A DNA stretch of 44,896 bases from Anaerovibrio lipolyticus LB2005 (GTDB taxonomy: Bacteria; Bacillota; Negativicutes; Selenomonadales; Selenomonadaceae). Both the position numbers and the translations under genes were made by a program. Under the pieces are notes generated by a model, which saw nothing but the letters and a program-made list of their open reading frames with translations, had not been told where the DNA came from and did not search any database. This document shows positions 8,078-15,307 of the stretch, piece after piece (positions within the stretch are counted from its first letter, which is position 1; every line of letters starts with the position of its first letter). The stretch spans positions 1 to 44,896 of the forward strand of contig NZ_JHYA01000016.1 of the NCBI RefSeq assembly GCF_000621545.1, written 5' to 3'.

Positions 8078-9706
8078 TTATCTGCCTACTACACCAGTGC
8101 TGTTAATAAGCTTATCAAGCATTTCATCCATGGTGGTAAGGCAACGGGAGCAGGCTGCATAGCCCTGCTGGAAAGTAATCATATTGGTAAGCTCCTCATC
8201 CCAGTTTACACCGGATGTGGCTTCACGCAAATTTGTAATCTGAGTCATAAGATCACTCTGGAATTCCACCTTGTTATTCATATTCTCAGTGGCAGAACCC
8301 AATGTGGTCATGCTGGTATTATAGTAGCTGTAGAAGGATTCATCACCGATGGCACGAGTAGTGGTGTTTACAGTTGGACTGGTATTTCCCTTAACACAAT
8401 TAAACAAGGTACTAACCCATACTGCATTAGAGCCATCAGCCACGCCATTAGGAACTTCATGCTCTGTACCAGTATTATCCTTAACTGTCTCATAGCCACG
8501 GGTTGCCAAGAGATTATGACCATCAGTAGCAGTCAAATCCTGATTAATGGTAAGCTCCTTAATAATCTGTATACCACGTTTGACATCGCCATTCTTTGTC
8601 ATGTGCAAATCATCAGGATTAGTAGTATCCCAAAGATACACTGCATCAGTTTCTCCGTAAAAGTTATTGCCTTTTTTAACTTCATCGTATGTCACTTCTT
8701 GACCAGCCTGATTAGTAAAGGACACTTGATTTCCCGTCTTTGCAAGGGTATATCCATCCTTATGCTGTGCATTAAGAGTAGTAAGAAGGAAACCAGCCAT
8801 ATTAGCCAGTCTATCAATATACTGCTTGTCCTCCAATACGGACTGGAGCTGGCCATACAGCTCACCATTTCCCGGGTTAAATGGAATATCGGATTCCTTT
8901 ATATTAAGGGTATAATCGCTAATACCATAAACCTCATTATTAATAGGCTTGGAAACTGCAATGGTAACCTTGCTGGTACCATTTACCAGGGTGGTACCGT
9001 TACATACCAGATTGTACATACCATTTGGAGTTTCGTTTACACTTATGTGCATTATCTTAGATAACTGATCCACCAGCAAATCACGCTGGTCACGAAGGTC
9101 ATTGGCACTGGAGCCGTTGGCTTCCATTTCCATAATCTGACCGTTCAGTACAGTTACCCTATCAGTCATGCTGTTAATATTGTCAACGCTGAGGATAATC
9201 TCGTCATATACGGATTCAATCTGGGCCTGAACCTGGGTTGCCGTAGCATTGAGAGTCTCAGCAAAATTATAGCCTGCATTAATTACGTTCTGACGACTGG
9301 AAGCGGTACTTGCTGTAGTGGAGCAATCCACCCATGCCTGATAAAATTTTTCCATGGACGCCTGCAATGAATTGTCATCAGAATCGTTGAATATAGTCTC
9401 CAGCTTGGAATAATTCTTGGCCTTGGCATTGTAATAGCCATCGGTGGTATTTTCCTTCCAATACTGGCGGTCTGCGTAAATATCTCTGGCACGGGAAATA
9501 CCGTAAACCCCTACACCGCTACCAATCTGGTTGGCACGGGAATAGGACCAGATAGTCTGGGATCTGGTGGCTACGGAATTCACCTGCTGACGGGAATATC
9601 CCTCAGAGCTGGAATTACTGATATTGTGACCTACTGTGTTCAAGCCTACTCTATTGTTCTGAATACCACTTACCATGGTATTGAGGCCGTGAAATGTGCT
9701 TAACAT
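8078..9706 (-). CDS. flgK: Flagellar hook-associated protein 1 FlgK
   Basis: 542 aa, normal length. The N-terminus MLSTFHGLNTMVSGIQNNRV is followed by GLNTVGHNISNSSSEGYSRQ, the rod/hook/HAP signature (NxxNxxTxGYxRQ type). The C-terminus ITFQQGYAACSRCLTTMDEM with LDKLINSTGVVGR matches the C-terminal HAP domain. It forms the first hook-filament junction ring. A GAGGAGAGAG site lies before ATG 9706. It follows the two flgN-like genes, whose products probably act as its export chaperone. Confidence 0.96.
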   Translation of the reverse strand: MLSTFHGLNTMVSGIQNNRVGLNTVGHNISNSSSEGYSRQQVNSVATRSQTIWSYSRANQIGSGVGVYGISRARDIYADRQYWKENTTDGYYNAKAKNYSKLETIFNDSDDNSLQASMEKFYQAWVDCSTTASTASSRQNVINAGYNFAETLNATATQVQAQIESVYDEIILSVDNINSMTDRVTVLNGQIMEMEANGSSANDLRDQRDLLVDQLSKIMHISVNETPNGMYNLVCNGTTLVNGTSKVTIAVSKPINNEVYGISDYTLNIKESDIPFNPGNGELYGQLQSVLEDKQYIDRLANMAGFLLTTLNAQHKDGYTLAKTGNQVSFTNQAGQEVTYDEVKKGNNFYGETDAVYLWDTTNPDDLHMTKNGDVKRGIQIIKELTINQDLTATDGHNLLATRGYETVKDNTGTEHEVPNGVADGSNAVWVSTLFNCVKGNTSPTVNTTTRAIGDESFYSYYNTSMTTLGSATENMNNKVEFQSDLMTQITNLREATSGVNWDEELTNMITFQQGYAACSRCLTTMDEMLDKLINSTGVVGR

Positions 9707-9744
9707 AATTCTCTCTCCTCTTAAATGTTCTTTGCCTTGAGCCC

Positions 9745-10212
9745 TCAGACTCCAGTATCAAACATCTTTCTCCCCTGAACAGGCATCCCACCGTTATCGC
9801 CCGGTGTTCCGTAGGTCACCCCCGCACTGGTCTGGGTCATTACATTGATGCTATAGTCGATAAATTTTGAGTGTCTATCTAAAAACTGCATATTTCTGGA
9901 GTTGATTCCCTTTAACTCCTGCAATATTTCTTCCTGTTTATCCAACAGCGTCTGGAGCATCACCCTATCAGGTGATTCAGGCTGTTTTTCCAACCATTCC
10001 AACAAGTTATGGGTATGAAGCTCAGCCATAATCCCATCCTTGCGCTTATCCAGGCTGCTTATCTCTATCATTATCGGTTCCATGTCGGCAGACAGCTTCC
10101 GTGCTGCTTCTGCGTCAGTGTGAACCAGTTTCTCTTTCTGTATTTTTGCCAGCTCCAATAATCTGCCCAACAAAATAAGCTGCTGGCGAAGAATATCGAT
10201 TATATCCTTCAT
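9745..10212 (-). CDS. FlgN-like flagellar chaperone, second copy
   Basis: 155 aa, nearly all helical: MKDIIDILRQQLILLGRLLE and on, with a coiled-coil stretch to about residue 120. The C-terminal tail (GVTYGTPGDNGGMPVQGRKM) resembles FlgN tails that end in a glycine-rich segment. FlgN proteins bind the C-termini of FlgK and FlgL. It starts right after the first flgN-like gene (stop GTGTAAGTATG), so the two are coupled. Two adjacent FlgN-family genes could serve FlgK and FlgL separately; this is inference. Sequence conservation in the family is low. Confidence 0.65.
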   Translation of the reverse strand: MKDIIDILRQQLILLGRLLELAKIQKEKLVHTDAEAARKLSADMEPIMIEISSLDKRKDGIMAELHTHNLLEWLEKQPESPDRVMLQTLLDKQEEILQELKGINSRNMQFLDRHSKFIDYSINVMTQTSAGVTYGTPGDNGGMPVQGRKMFDTGV

Positions 10213-10214
10213 AC

Positions 10215-10700
10215 TTACACCTCAAGGTCCAAATTCTTTTCATGGGAAACCTTTTCCTGTCCCGACTGGCCATAGGATGGCTCCACAGCGGCACCCCCAA
10301 GCTGATTTAGCTTGAAGTTGATGACGTTCAAAGCTGCTGATATCATAATCTCGTTATTCTCCTGAAGCGCCTGAACCTTTTTTACAACGTCTTCCAGTGT
10401 TTTATGGGTACGCTCCAGTACGTCACGCATCTTGTCGTCGCTGCACTGTCTCCAAACATCCCTCATTGCCATATTAGGCTGTATGTTAACGTATTGCTTC
10501 GCCAGCTGGTTTATCACATCTTGACGCTTTGTTTCTGCTTTATTGATTTGTTCAATGATAGTCTGCTCCTGAAGAACTATTTTCTCCAAGGACTTCAGAT
10601 CCACTGCCGCCAGCACTGCGCGTTTTTCCTCGCCCAGCTTCTGGAGCTTCTGATACTCAGTTATCAGTGTGGCTATAATCTGTGCTAAATTCTGCCACAT
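10215..10700 (-). CDS. flgN: FlgN family flagellar export chaperone
   Basis: 161 aa from ATG 10700 (a GTG at 10715 is also possible but sits inside the G-rich ribosome site). Helical throughout: LAQIIATLITEYQKLQKLGE, an internal KSLEKIVLQEQTIIEQINKA, and a C-terminal VINFKLNQLGGAAVEPSYGQ. The latter fits the FlgN pattern in which a helix ends in a Y-x-x-x-G-like tail. The position between flgM and flgK is the standard one (yvyG in Bacillus). Cytoplasmic; keeps hook-associated proteins unfolded for export. Confidence 0.8.
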   Translation of the reverse strand: MWQNLAQIIATLITEYQKLQKLGEEKRAVLAAVDLKSLEKIVLQEQTIIEQINKAETKRQDVINQLAKQYVNIQPNMAMRDVWRQCSDDKMRDVLERTHKTLEDVVKKVQALQENNEIMISAALNVINFKLNQLGGAAVEPSYGQSGQEKVSHEKNLDLEV

Positions 10701-10736
10701 TTCGATGCATCCCACCTCTCTGGCAAAGCCGTTCTA

Positions 10737-11012
10737 TTAGAAACGACAATTCAACATGCTTGATGCCAAGTCATAAGAGCTCACATGATAATTGCCGGCT
10801 GCAATCATGTTCTCCAGCTCTGCCACACGGTCAGGACGAACATCATCCATTGCGTTCAGCTTCTTCAGCATCTCGCTGGCATTCTGAGCCTTGGTGGAAA
10901 TGTGAATTTCATCACTTCTGACCTCTTCCCGCTCAGTGTGAGCAACCTTGTTGGTGCTGCGATGGTTTGCATAAACGCTTGCAATTCCTTGAAGGTTATT
11001 GTTTATAATCAT
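10737..11012 (-). CDS. flgM: Anti-sigma28 factor FlgM
   Basis: 91 aa. The N-terminal part is unstructured (MIINNNLQGIASVYANHRST), and the C-terminal half DEIHISTKAQNASEMLKKLN with VRPDRVAELENMIAAGNYHV is the FlgM sigma-binding region. It holds SigD/FliA inactive until hook completion and is then exported. It starts a transcription unit: the terminator at 11113-11140 separates it from yvyF. AAGGA lies before ATG 11012. Confidence 0.93.
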   Translation of the reverse strand: MIINNNLQGIASVYANHRSTNKVAHTEREEVRSDEIHISTKAQNASEMLKKLNAMDDVRPDRVAELENMIAAGNYHVSSYDLASSMLNCRF

Positions 11013-11107
11013 GGTATTTCACCGTCCTTTTTTCTAAATCTAAGTCTCTGACTCTATCTAAAAATGCAGACACTTCTAGCCTCTACTTAGCTTCTAATCT
11101 TTTATCG

Positions 11108-11140
11108 AAAAAAAAAACAGGATCCTTAAATCCTGTTTTT
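11108..11140 (-). terminator. Terminator after the yvyF-like gene
   Basis: ACAGGAT and ATCCTGT pair around a six-base loop, with A-tracts at 11108-11117 and T-tract 11136-11140, so the structure runs into ten T on the minus strand. It lies between the yvyF-like gene and flgM; weaker termination on the plus strand is possible. Confidence 0.8.
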
Positions 11141-11180
11141 AAAAATATCATTTTCTTCCTATTTAAAAGAATAAATCCAC

Positions 11181-11594
11181 TTAGGAACGGAAATCCTTGC
11201 CAGCATTGTACATGGTGTGGCTGCGGTCAACCTTCTGAGCTGCAGCTGCAGACTTCTTTGCTTCCAGCTTCGCTGCCTGATCCAGTAAATCCTGGGAACA
11301 CTTTTCGCAGAAACGGCCAGTGTAAATTTCCTCACCGCACTTTTCGCATGGATAAGTAATAACTGCACCGCCGGAATTAATGAAGCGACCATTTTTCAGC
11401 ATACGTAGAACAACCTTCTCCTTTACGCCGGTCTCCTCAACAATCTGGGTAATACTGCATTTATCATGGTCACGTACATAGGTATGTACAATCTGCTCCT
11501 GTTCCAGCTCCAAATCATAGCAAGCAGGGCACATCTTCTGACCAACCTCTAAATAGAGCTTTCCACACTCTGGACAATTCTTTAACTTATTCAT
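11181..11594 (-). CDS. yvyF: YvyF / TIGR03826 family flagellar-operon zinc-finger protein
   Basis: 137 aa. Two pairs of zinc-ligand motifs are visible: CPECGKLYLEVGQKMCPAC at 8-26 and CEKCGEEIYTGRFCEKC in the second half (about 83-99). Between them is a winged-helix-like stretch (SITQIVEETGVKEKVVLRML). It matches the YvyF family always found beside flgM in Firmicutes; it is thought to be regulatory, but no mechanism is established. AGGAG lies 9 nt before the ATG. A perfect palindrome overlaps the likely promoter at 11686-11708. Confidence 0.85.
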   Translation of the reverse strand: MNKLKNCPECGKLYLEVGQKMCPACYDLELEQEQIVHTYVRDHDKCSITQIVEETGVKEKVVLRMLKNGRFINSGGAVITYPCEKCGEEIYTGRFCEKCSQDLLDQAAKLEAKKSAAAAQKVDRSHTMYNAGKDFRS

Positions 11595-11669
11595 AGTAAC
11601 TCACTCCTGATTAGCTTTTCTATATTACCTTACAATATTCATATCGTCATTTTTAGTGAACATTTTAAT

Positions 11670-11715
11670 TATAACGTAATTGTTCATATTTTACCATAGG
11701 TAAAATATTCTTCGT
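11670..11715 (-). repeat. R2 repeat, partial copy C
   Basis: Starts TATAACG-TAA-TTGTTCA and continues into a hairpin, like the starts of the R2 copies at 34108 and 43351 (TATAACG-N3-TTGTTCA then a hairpin). The hairpin arms differ here (ATATTTTACC/GGTAAAATAT instead of the TTTTTCTT/AAGAAAAA type). It also serves as the upstream region of yvyF, where minus-strand TATAAT (11673-11668) may be a -10 element. The far half of R2 is absent; an R1 copy follows within 20 bp. Confidence 0.45.
11686..11708. promoter_or_regulatory. 10-3-10 perfect palindrome upstream of yvyF
   Basis: ATATTTTACC and GGTAAAATAT flank ATA. It overlaps the expected -35 region of the leftward yvyF promoter (possible -10 TATAAT at 11673-11668). 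It could be an operator or simply the hairpin of a partial R2 repeat. Confidence 0.45.
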
Positions 11716-11730
11716 ATTTTTATATAATGA

Positions 11731-11938
11731 AAATGGCGGGGGTGCAGGCAGATTGAACATTAAGTGACGGTTCGTTAAGAAACTTTTTATTGCTTCACCT
11801 TGATTGTAGTAGGAAAAATCATCTGTCTGAACGAGTCCTGAAAGGACGAAGTGAGTTATGATTTTTTCTGCTACATAATAGCAAGAAAAAGTTTTAGAAC
11901 CGGAACGGCGTTCAAGATGCCGTTACCCCCGCCCATTT
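11731..11938 (+). repeat. R1 structured repeat, copy 1
   Basis: About 208 bp between yvyF and comFC. The ends are complementary (AAATGGCGGGGGT... and ...ACCCCCGCCCATTT), and internal blocks pair in nested order: CTTTTTATTGC with AGCAAGAAAAAG, AAAAATCAT with ATGATTTTT, and an apical TCCT-GAA-AGGA. The core GATTGAACAT-AGT-ACGG-CGTTAAGAA-CTTTTT is shared with copies at 18785, 20161 and 21868. The right end abuts the comFC stop codon. Confidence 0.8.
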
Positions 11939-11939
11939 A

Positions 11940-12599
11940 TTATCTATGCCCAGATGAAATCACCAGTCCGAAAATCCGGCTTGCTCCTGCCTCCCGCAAA
12001 ACCTTTCCGCATTCAGCAAAAGTTGCGCCAGTAGTGAAAATATCATCCACCAACAGGACCCTCTTTCCCTTCACCAGATGACGATGCTTTTTATCCGCTA
12101 CCGCAAAGGCACCCTTGATATTTTTCTTTCGCTCGGCGAATTTCAGCCCAAACTGGGGCCTGGTTTCATGTACCCGTCGCAGCACCTCCCAGATTTCCAA
12201 ATCTGAGTTTTTCATGGCCTCCTCAAAAAACAATACACTTTGATTAAAGCCGCGCTGTTTAATTTTATTCTTGTGAAGTGGCACCGGCACCACAATGTCA
12301 ATGTTATGCAAATCCAGCTTTTCAAGGCCCCTGTCCACGAAAAATTGCAGAGCCTTCACCGCATGCTTCTTTTTCTCGAATTTGGCATCAGCAATGAGCT
12401 TTTTCACCGGATCCTCATATTCGCTAAAGCTCATTACACCGCCATCAAAAATCTTCCCCAAAGCATCATCCAGTGGCAGCTGACGGACCTGAAGTATTTT
12501 GTTGAGACACTCCTCACACCACTGCCCGTTATGCTTAACAGGACCCCTGCAAGCCGGGCATTTCGGTGGAAAAAGAAAATTCAATATGGCTTCAATCAT
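11940..12599 (-). CDS. comFC: ComF family phosphoribosyltransferase-like protein
   Basis: 219 aa, normal ComFC length. The N-terminal zinc finger CPACRGPVKHNGQWCEECL (16-34) is followed by a phosphoribosyltransferase fold with VPVPLHKNKIKQRGFNQ (about 107-123) and the PRPP loop VLLVDDIFTTGATF near 180. ComFC assists DNA uptake during natural transformation. Here it stands without comFA. The ribosome site before ATG 12599 is weak (GTGAG). The upstream neighbour is R3 copy a and the DUF559 unit, which apparently inserted between comFC and recD2. Confidence 0.9.
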   Translation of the reverse strand: MIEAILNFLFPPKCPACRGPVKHNGQWCEECLNKILQVRQLPLDDALGKIFDGGVMSFSEYEDPVKKLIADAKFEKKKHAVKALQFFVDRGLEKLDLHNIDIVVPVPLHKNKIKQRGFNQSVLFFEEAMKNSDLEIWEVLRRVHETRPQFGLKFAERKKNIKGAFAVADKKHRHLVKGKRVLLVDDIFTTGATFAECGKVLREAGASRIFGLVISSGHR

Positions 12600-12613
12600 A
12601 GCTATCTCACTTT

Positions 12614-12660
12614 GCCTTCCCCTCTGGGGAAGGTGGCACGCTTAGCGTGACGGATGAGGT
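12614..12660 (+). repeat. R3 palindromic repeat, copy a (left flank of DUF559 unit)
   Basis: Plus strand: GCCTTCCCCTCTGGGGAAGG, then TG, central hairpin CACGCTTAGCGTG, then ACGGATGAGGT. Inverted relative to copy b at 13027, with identical outer arms and a different central hairpin. The DUF559 stop codon is immediately next to its inner end. Confidence 0.8.
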
Positions 12661-13022
12661 TATACCCCCCTATTCTTCACGAAATCATCAATTTTAATAC
12701 ACACACCATTAAAATTATGCCATATATCCATATTACTAAAACGTAACACACTTATTCCTATTGCATTGAAATAATCTGTACGTCTTTTATCGTACTCCAT
12801 TTCGTCTGGCTCATAATGCCTACCACCATCAATCTCTATCACCAATCTGGCTCTGGCACAATAAAAATCTGCAATATAGTTACCTATTGGCTTTTGTCTG
12901 TAAAAATTGACACCATATCCTTTTAGAAAATCATACCACAAATGACGTTCCTCTTTTGTCATATTAACACGCAATTTTTGAGCTTTTGCTTTTAAATCTC
13001 CACGATATTTTATATTCCCCAT
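12660..13022 (-). CDS. DUF559 (Vsr-like) endonuclease-domain protein
   Basis: 120 aa from ATG 13022 (MGNIKYRGDLKAKAQKLRVN). The reading frame is open further upstream but runs through the flanking repeat, so that extension is not real coding. The DUF559 core is visible: TKEERHLWYDFL (22-33), FYRQKPIGNYIADFY (40-54) and LVIEIDGGRHY (60-70), giving the D and E-I-D acids of a PD-(D/E)xK nuclease related to very-short-patch repair enzymes. The ribosome site GATGAGG is the end of R3 copy b, and the stop codon touches copy a, so the gene fills the space between two inverted repeats. Substrate unknown. Confidence 0.85.
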   Translation of the reverse strand: MGNIKYRGDLKAKAQKLRVNMTKEERHLWYDFLKGYGVNFYRQKPIGNYIADFYCARARLVIEIDGGRHYEPDEMEYDKRRTDYFNAIGISVLRFSNMDIWHNFNGVCIKIDDFVKNRGV

Positions 13023-13026
13023 TTTT

Positions 13027-13071
13027 ACCTCATCCGTCTGCTTCGCAGACACCTTCCCCAGAGGGGAAGGC
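13027..13071 (-). repeat. R3 palindromic repeat, copy b (right flank of DUF559 unit)
   Basis: Minus strand: GCCTTCCCCTCTGGGGAAGG, TG, central hairpin TCTGC-GAA-GCAGA, CGGATGAGGT. The outer end touches the recD2 stop codon (13072-13074), and the inner end supplies the DUF559 ribosome site. Confidence 0.8.
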
Positions 13072-15246
13072 TTATAGTGACCTGGCCAGGCGCTCGGCCA
13101 ACAGGGTATACCGCCGTCTGGTCCTGTCATTGGCCACGGCAGTATTTAATGCCGCCTTGGTACCGATGAGAATAACCTTCTTCTTGGCCCTGGTAATAGC
13201 CGTATACAGTAAATTTCTCTGGAGCATAATTCTATGTCCCGGCACCAGTGGCAAAATTACCACAGGATACTCACTGCCCTGGCTCTTATGCACACTCATG
13301 CAATAGGCCAGCTGCAGCTCACTGAGCTCCGCCTTCTCATAAACCGCTTTCAAATCATCCCCAAAGCGGGCAGTAACACTGCTCTCATTCATTTCCTCAA
13401 TGAAACCGATATCACCATTGAAAACGCCCTTATCGTAATTATTTTTGGTCTGCATCACCTTATCTCCCAAACGGAAGCTGCGGATACTGCTGACAAATTC
13501 TGGCTTGTAGGATGCAGGAGGATTGAGAGCCGCCTGAAGTCTCTTATTTAGATTCTCCACCCCACAGGCCTGACGATGCATTGGTGACAGCACCTGTATA
13601 TCCTCAAAGGGTGAATAACCCTGCTTAGGCAATATATCACGGCACAGATTAACTATCTGGTACTCCACCGCCTCGGGATTATTAAGCTCAATAAATTCAA
13701 AATCCGCACCGGGATTATCAGAAGCATCGGAAAATCTTGGCACCCGCCCCGCATTAATAGCGTGGGCATTCATAACTATGCTGGATGCTTCACTCTGGCG
13801 GAATACCTCCGTAAGACAAACGCTGGATACCACACCGCTTCGAAGAATATCCTTCAATACGGAGCCAGGCCCCACAGCAGGAAGCTGGTCCACATCACCC
13901 ACAAGGATAACATGGCATCCCGCAGGCACCGCCTCTAAAAAATGGCGCATCAGCACAATATCCATCATGGAAACCTCATCCAAAATAATGGCATCTGCCT
14001 CCAGCTGATCATCAATATCCCTACCGAACATTGAGCCCTCAGAGGAATCTCCCCCCTGGGCCTCCAGCATGCGATGAATAGTGGACGCCTTTCGTCCAGT
14101 GGCCTCGCTTAGCCGCTTTGCTGCCCGGCCTGTGGGAGCCCCCAGAATAATCTCCATTCCCTGGGCCTCCAGCATATCTATCATGCCCCGGATAACAGTA
14201 GTCTTTCCTGTACCCGGGCCACCTGTCAATACAAAGATACCATGTTCCAGTACCCCTTGTATAGCCTCTTTTTGTCTATCGGCAAGAGTAATACCCGTAT
14301 TTAGTTCCCATTTTTCCACCAGCTTCAAAGAATTGCCCACGTTTATAGGTTTGGCCTTCTTCTGTAAAAACAGCAGATGCTCCGCCGTTTCCACTTCCGC
14401 CTGATAGAGGTATTCCGGATAAACCAGAATATTATCACCCACTACCTCCTGGTTTAAAACTCCCGTGGCCAAGTCCTGCTTAAGCACTTCCCAGATGGTA
14501 TCACGATTAATGCCAAGGGCCTTTTCCACCTCGTCCACCAACAAATTTTCCGGCACACAGCAATGGCCGGACAGTGAAATGCGCTGAAGCTGAAATTCCA
14601 GAGCCGCTGAAACACGAATCGGATCATCCGGCTGCATCCCAATCCCCGCTGCAATAGCATCAGATGTGGCAAATCCCACACCATCAATTTCCCGTGCCAG
14701 ACGATAAGGATTGGATTCCATTACTTCCACAGAAAAGGAGCCATATTGGGCATATATCTTGCCCGCGTAAATCCCCGATACATTATGCTGCTCCAGCCAA
14801 ATCATTATCTGGCGAAGCTCAGCCTTTTCCATATAGGAATCATGAATTTTCTTGGCAGTCTTGGCACCAATGCCGCTGATCTCCTTAAGGCGATTAGGAG
14901 CCTTTTCAATGATTTCCAGGGCATCACCGCCAAAATGGGCCACTATCCGCTTGGCATTAACAGGGCCCACCCCATCAATAGCACCACTGGCCAAAAATCG
15001 CTCTATGCCCTCTAAGGAGGTGGGAGCCGCTACCATCATGTGCTCAGCCTTAAACTGCTGTCCAAATCGAGGATGCTCCACCCAGTAGCCCTTCAGCTCC
15101 AGCTGCTGCCCCTGCAACGGCGGTTCCATCTGCACCGTAACAGTGACCACGCCCCGCTGGCCATCAGGACGCAGGCGGAATACACTGAAGCGCCCGTCAG
15201 AACTGGCAAATATTATATTTTCAACAGACCCTTGAAGTTCTTCCAT
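13072..15246 (-). CDS. recD2: RecD2-type SF1 helicase
   Basis: 724 aa, the length of RecD2 rather than RecBCD-bound RecD. N-terminal OB-like region (MEELQGSVENIIFASSDGRF), helix-hairpin-helix motifs (SGAIDGVGPVNAKRIVAHFG, ISGIGAKTAKKI) at about 85-130, Walker A GGPGTGKTTVIRGM near 341, Walker B ILDEVSMMD near 418, and motif VI region MSVHKSQGSEYPVV near 650. A 5'-3' DNA helicase involved in recombination and mismatch repair in Firmicutes. Its ribosome site (GATGAGG, 8 nt before ATG) is the end of R3 copy c. Confidence 0.95.
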   Translation of the reverse strand: MEELQGSVENIIFASSDGRFSVFRLRPDGQRGVVTVTVQMEPPLQGQQLELKGYWVEHPRFGQQFKAEHMMVAAPTSLEGIERFLASGAIDGVGPVNAKRIVAHFGGDALEIIEKAPNRLKEISGIGAKTAKKIHDSYMEKAELRQIMIWLEQHNVSGIYAGKIYAQYGSFSVEVMESNPYRLAREIDGVGFATSDAIAAGIGMQPDDPIRVSAALEFQLQRISLSGHCCVPENLLVDEVEKALGINRDTIWEVLKQDLATGVLNQEVVGDNILVYPEYLYQAEVETAEHLLFLQKKAKPINVGNSLKLVEKWELNTGITLADRQKEAIQGVLEHGIFVLTGGPGTGKTTVIRGMIDMLEAQGMEIILGAPTGRAAKRLSEATGRKASTIHRMLEAQGGDSSEGSMFGRDIDDQLEADAIILDEVSMMDIVLMRHFLEAVPAGCHVILVGDVDQLPAVGPGSVLKDILRSGVVSSVCLTEVFRQSEASSIVMNAHAINAGRVPRFSDASDNPGADFEFIELNNPEAVEYQIVNLCRDILPKQGYSPFEDIQVLSPMHRQACGVENLNKRLQAALNPPASYKPEFVSSIRSFRLGDKVMQTKNNYDKGVFNGDIGFIEEMNESSVTARFGDDLKAVYEKAELSELQLAYCMSVHKSQGSEYPVVILPLVPGHRIMLQRNLLYTAITRAKKKVILIGTKAALNTAVANDRTRRRYTLLAERLARSL

Positions 15247-15252
15247 TTTGAC

Positions 15253-15298
15253 ACCTCATCCGGTCACTGCGTGACCACCTTCCCCTCAAGGGGAAGGC
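15253..15298 (-). repeat. R3 palindromic repeat, copy c (upstream of recD2)
   Basis: Minus strand: GCCTTCCCCTTGAGGGGAAG, GTG, central hairpin GTCACGCAGTGAC, CGGATGAGGT. The final GATGAGG lies at the right distance to act as the recD2 Shine-Dalgarno. The central hairpin differs from copies a, b and d yet remains palindromic. Confidence 0.75.
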
Positions 15299-15307
15299 TT
15301 AATTGTA

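Noticed and set aside
13023-13130. N-terminal extension of the DUF559 frame
   Set aside because: It reads through R3 copy b and the recD2 3' end. The domain begins after ATG 13022, which has the ribosome site.
12614-15298. R3 repeats as a CRISPR array
   Set aside because: Copies are far apart, change orientation and have no regular spacers.
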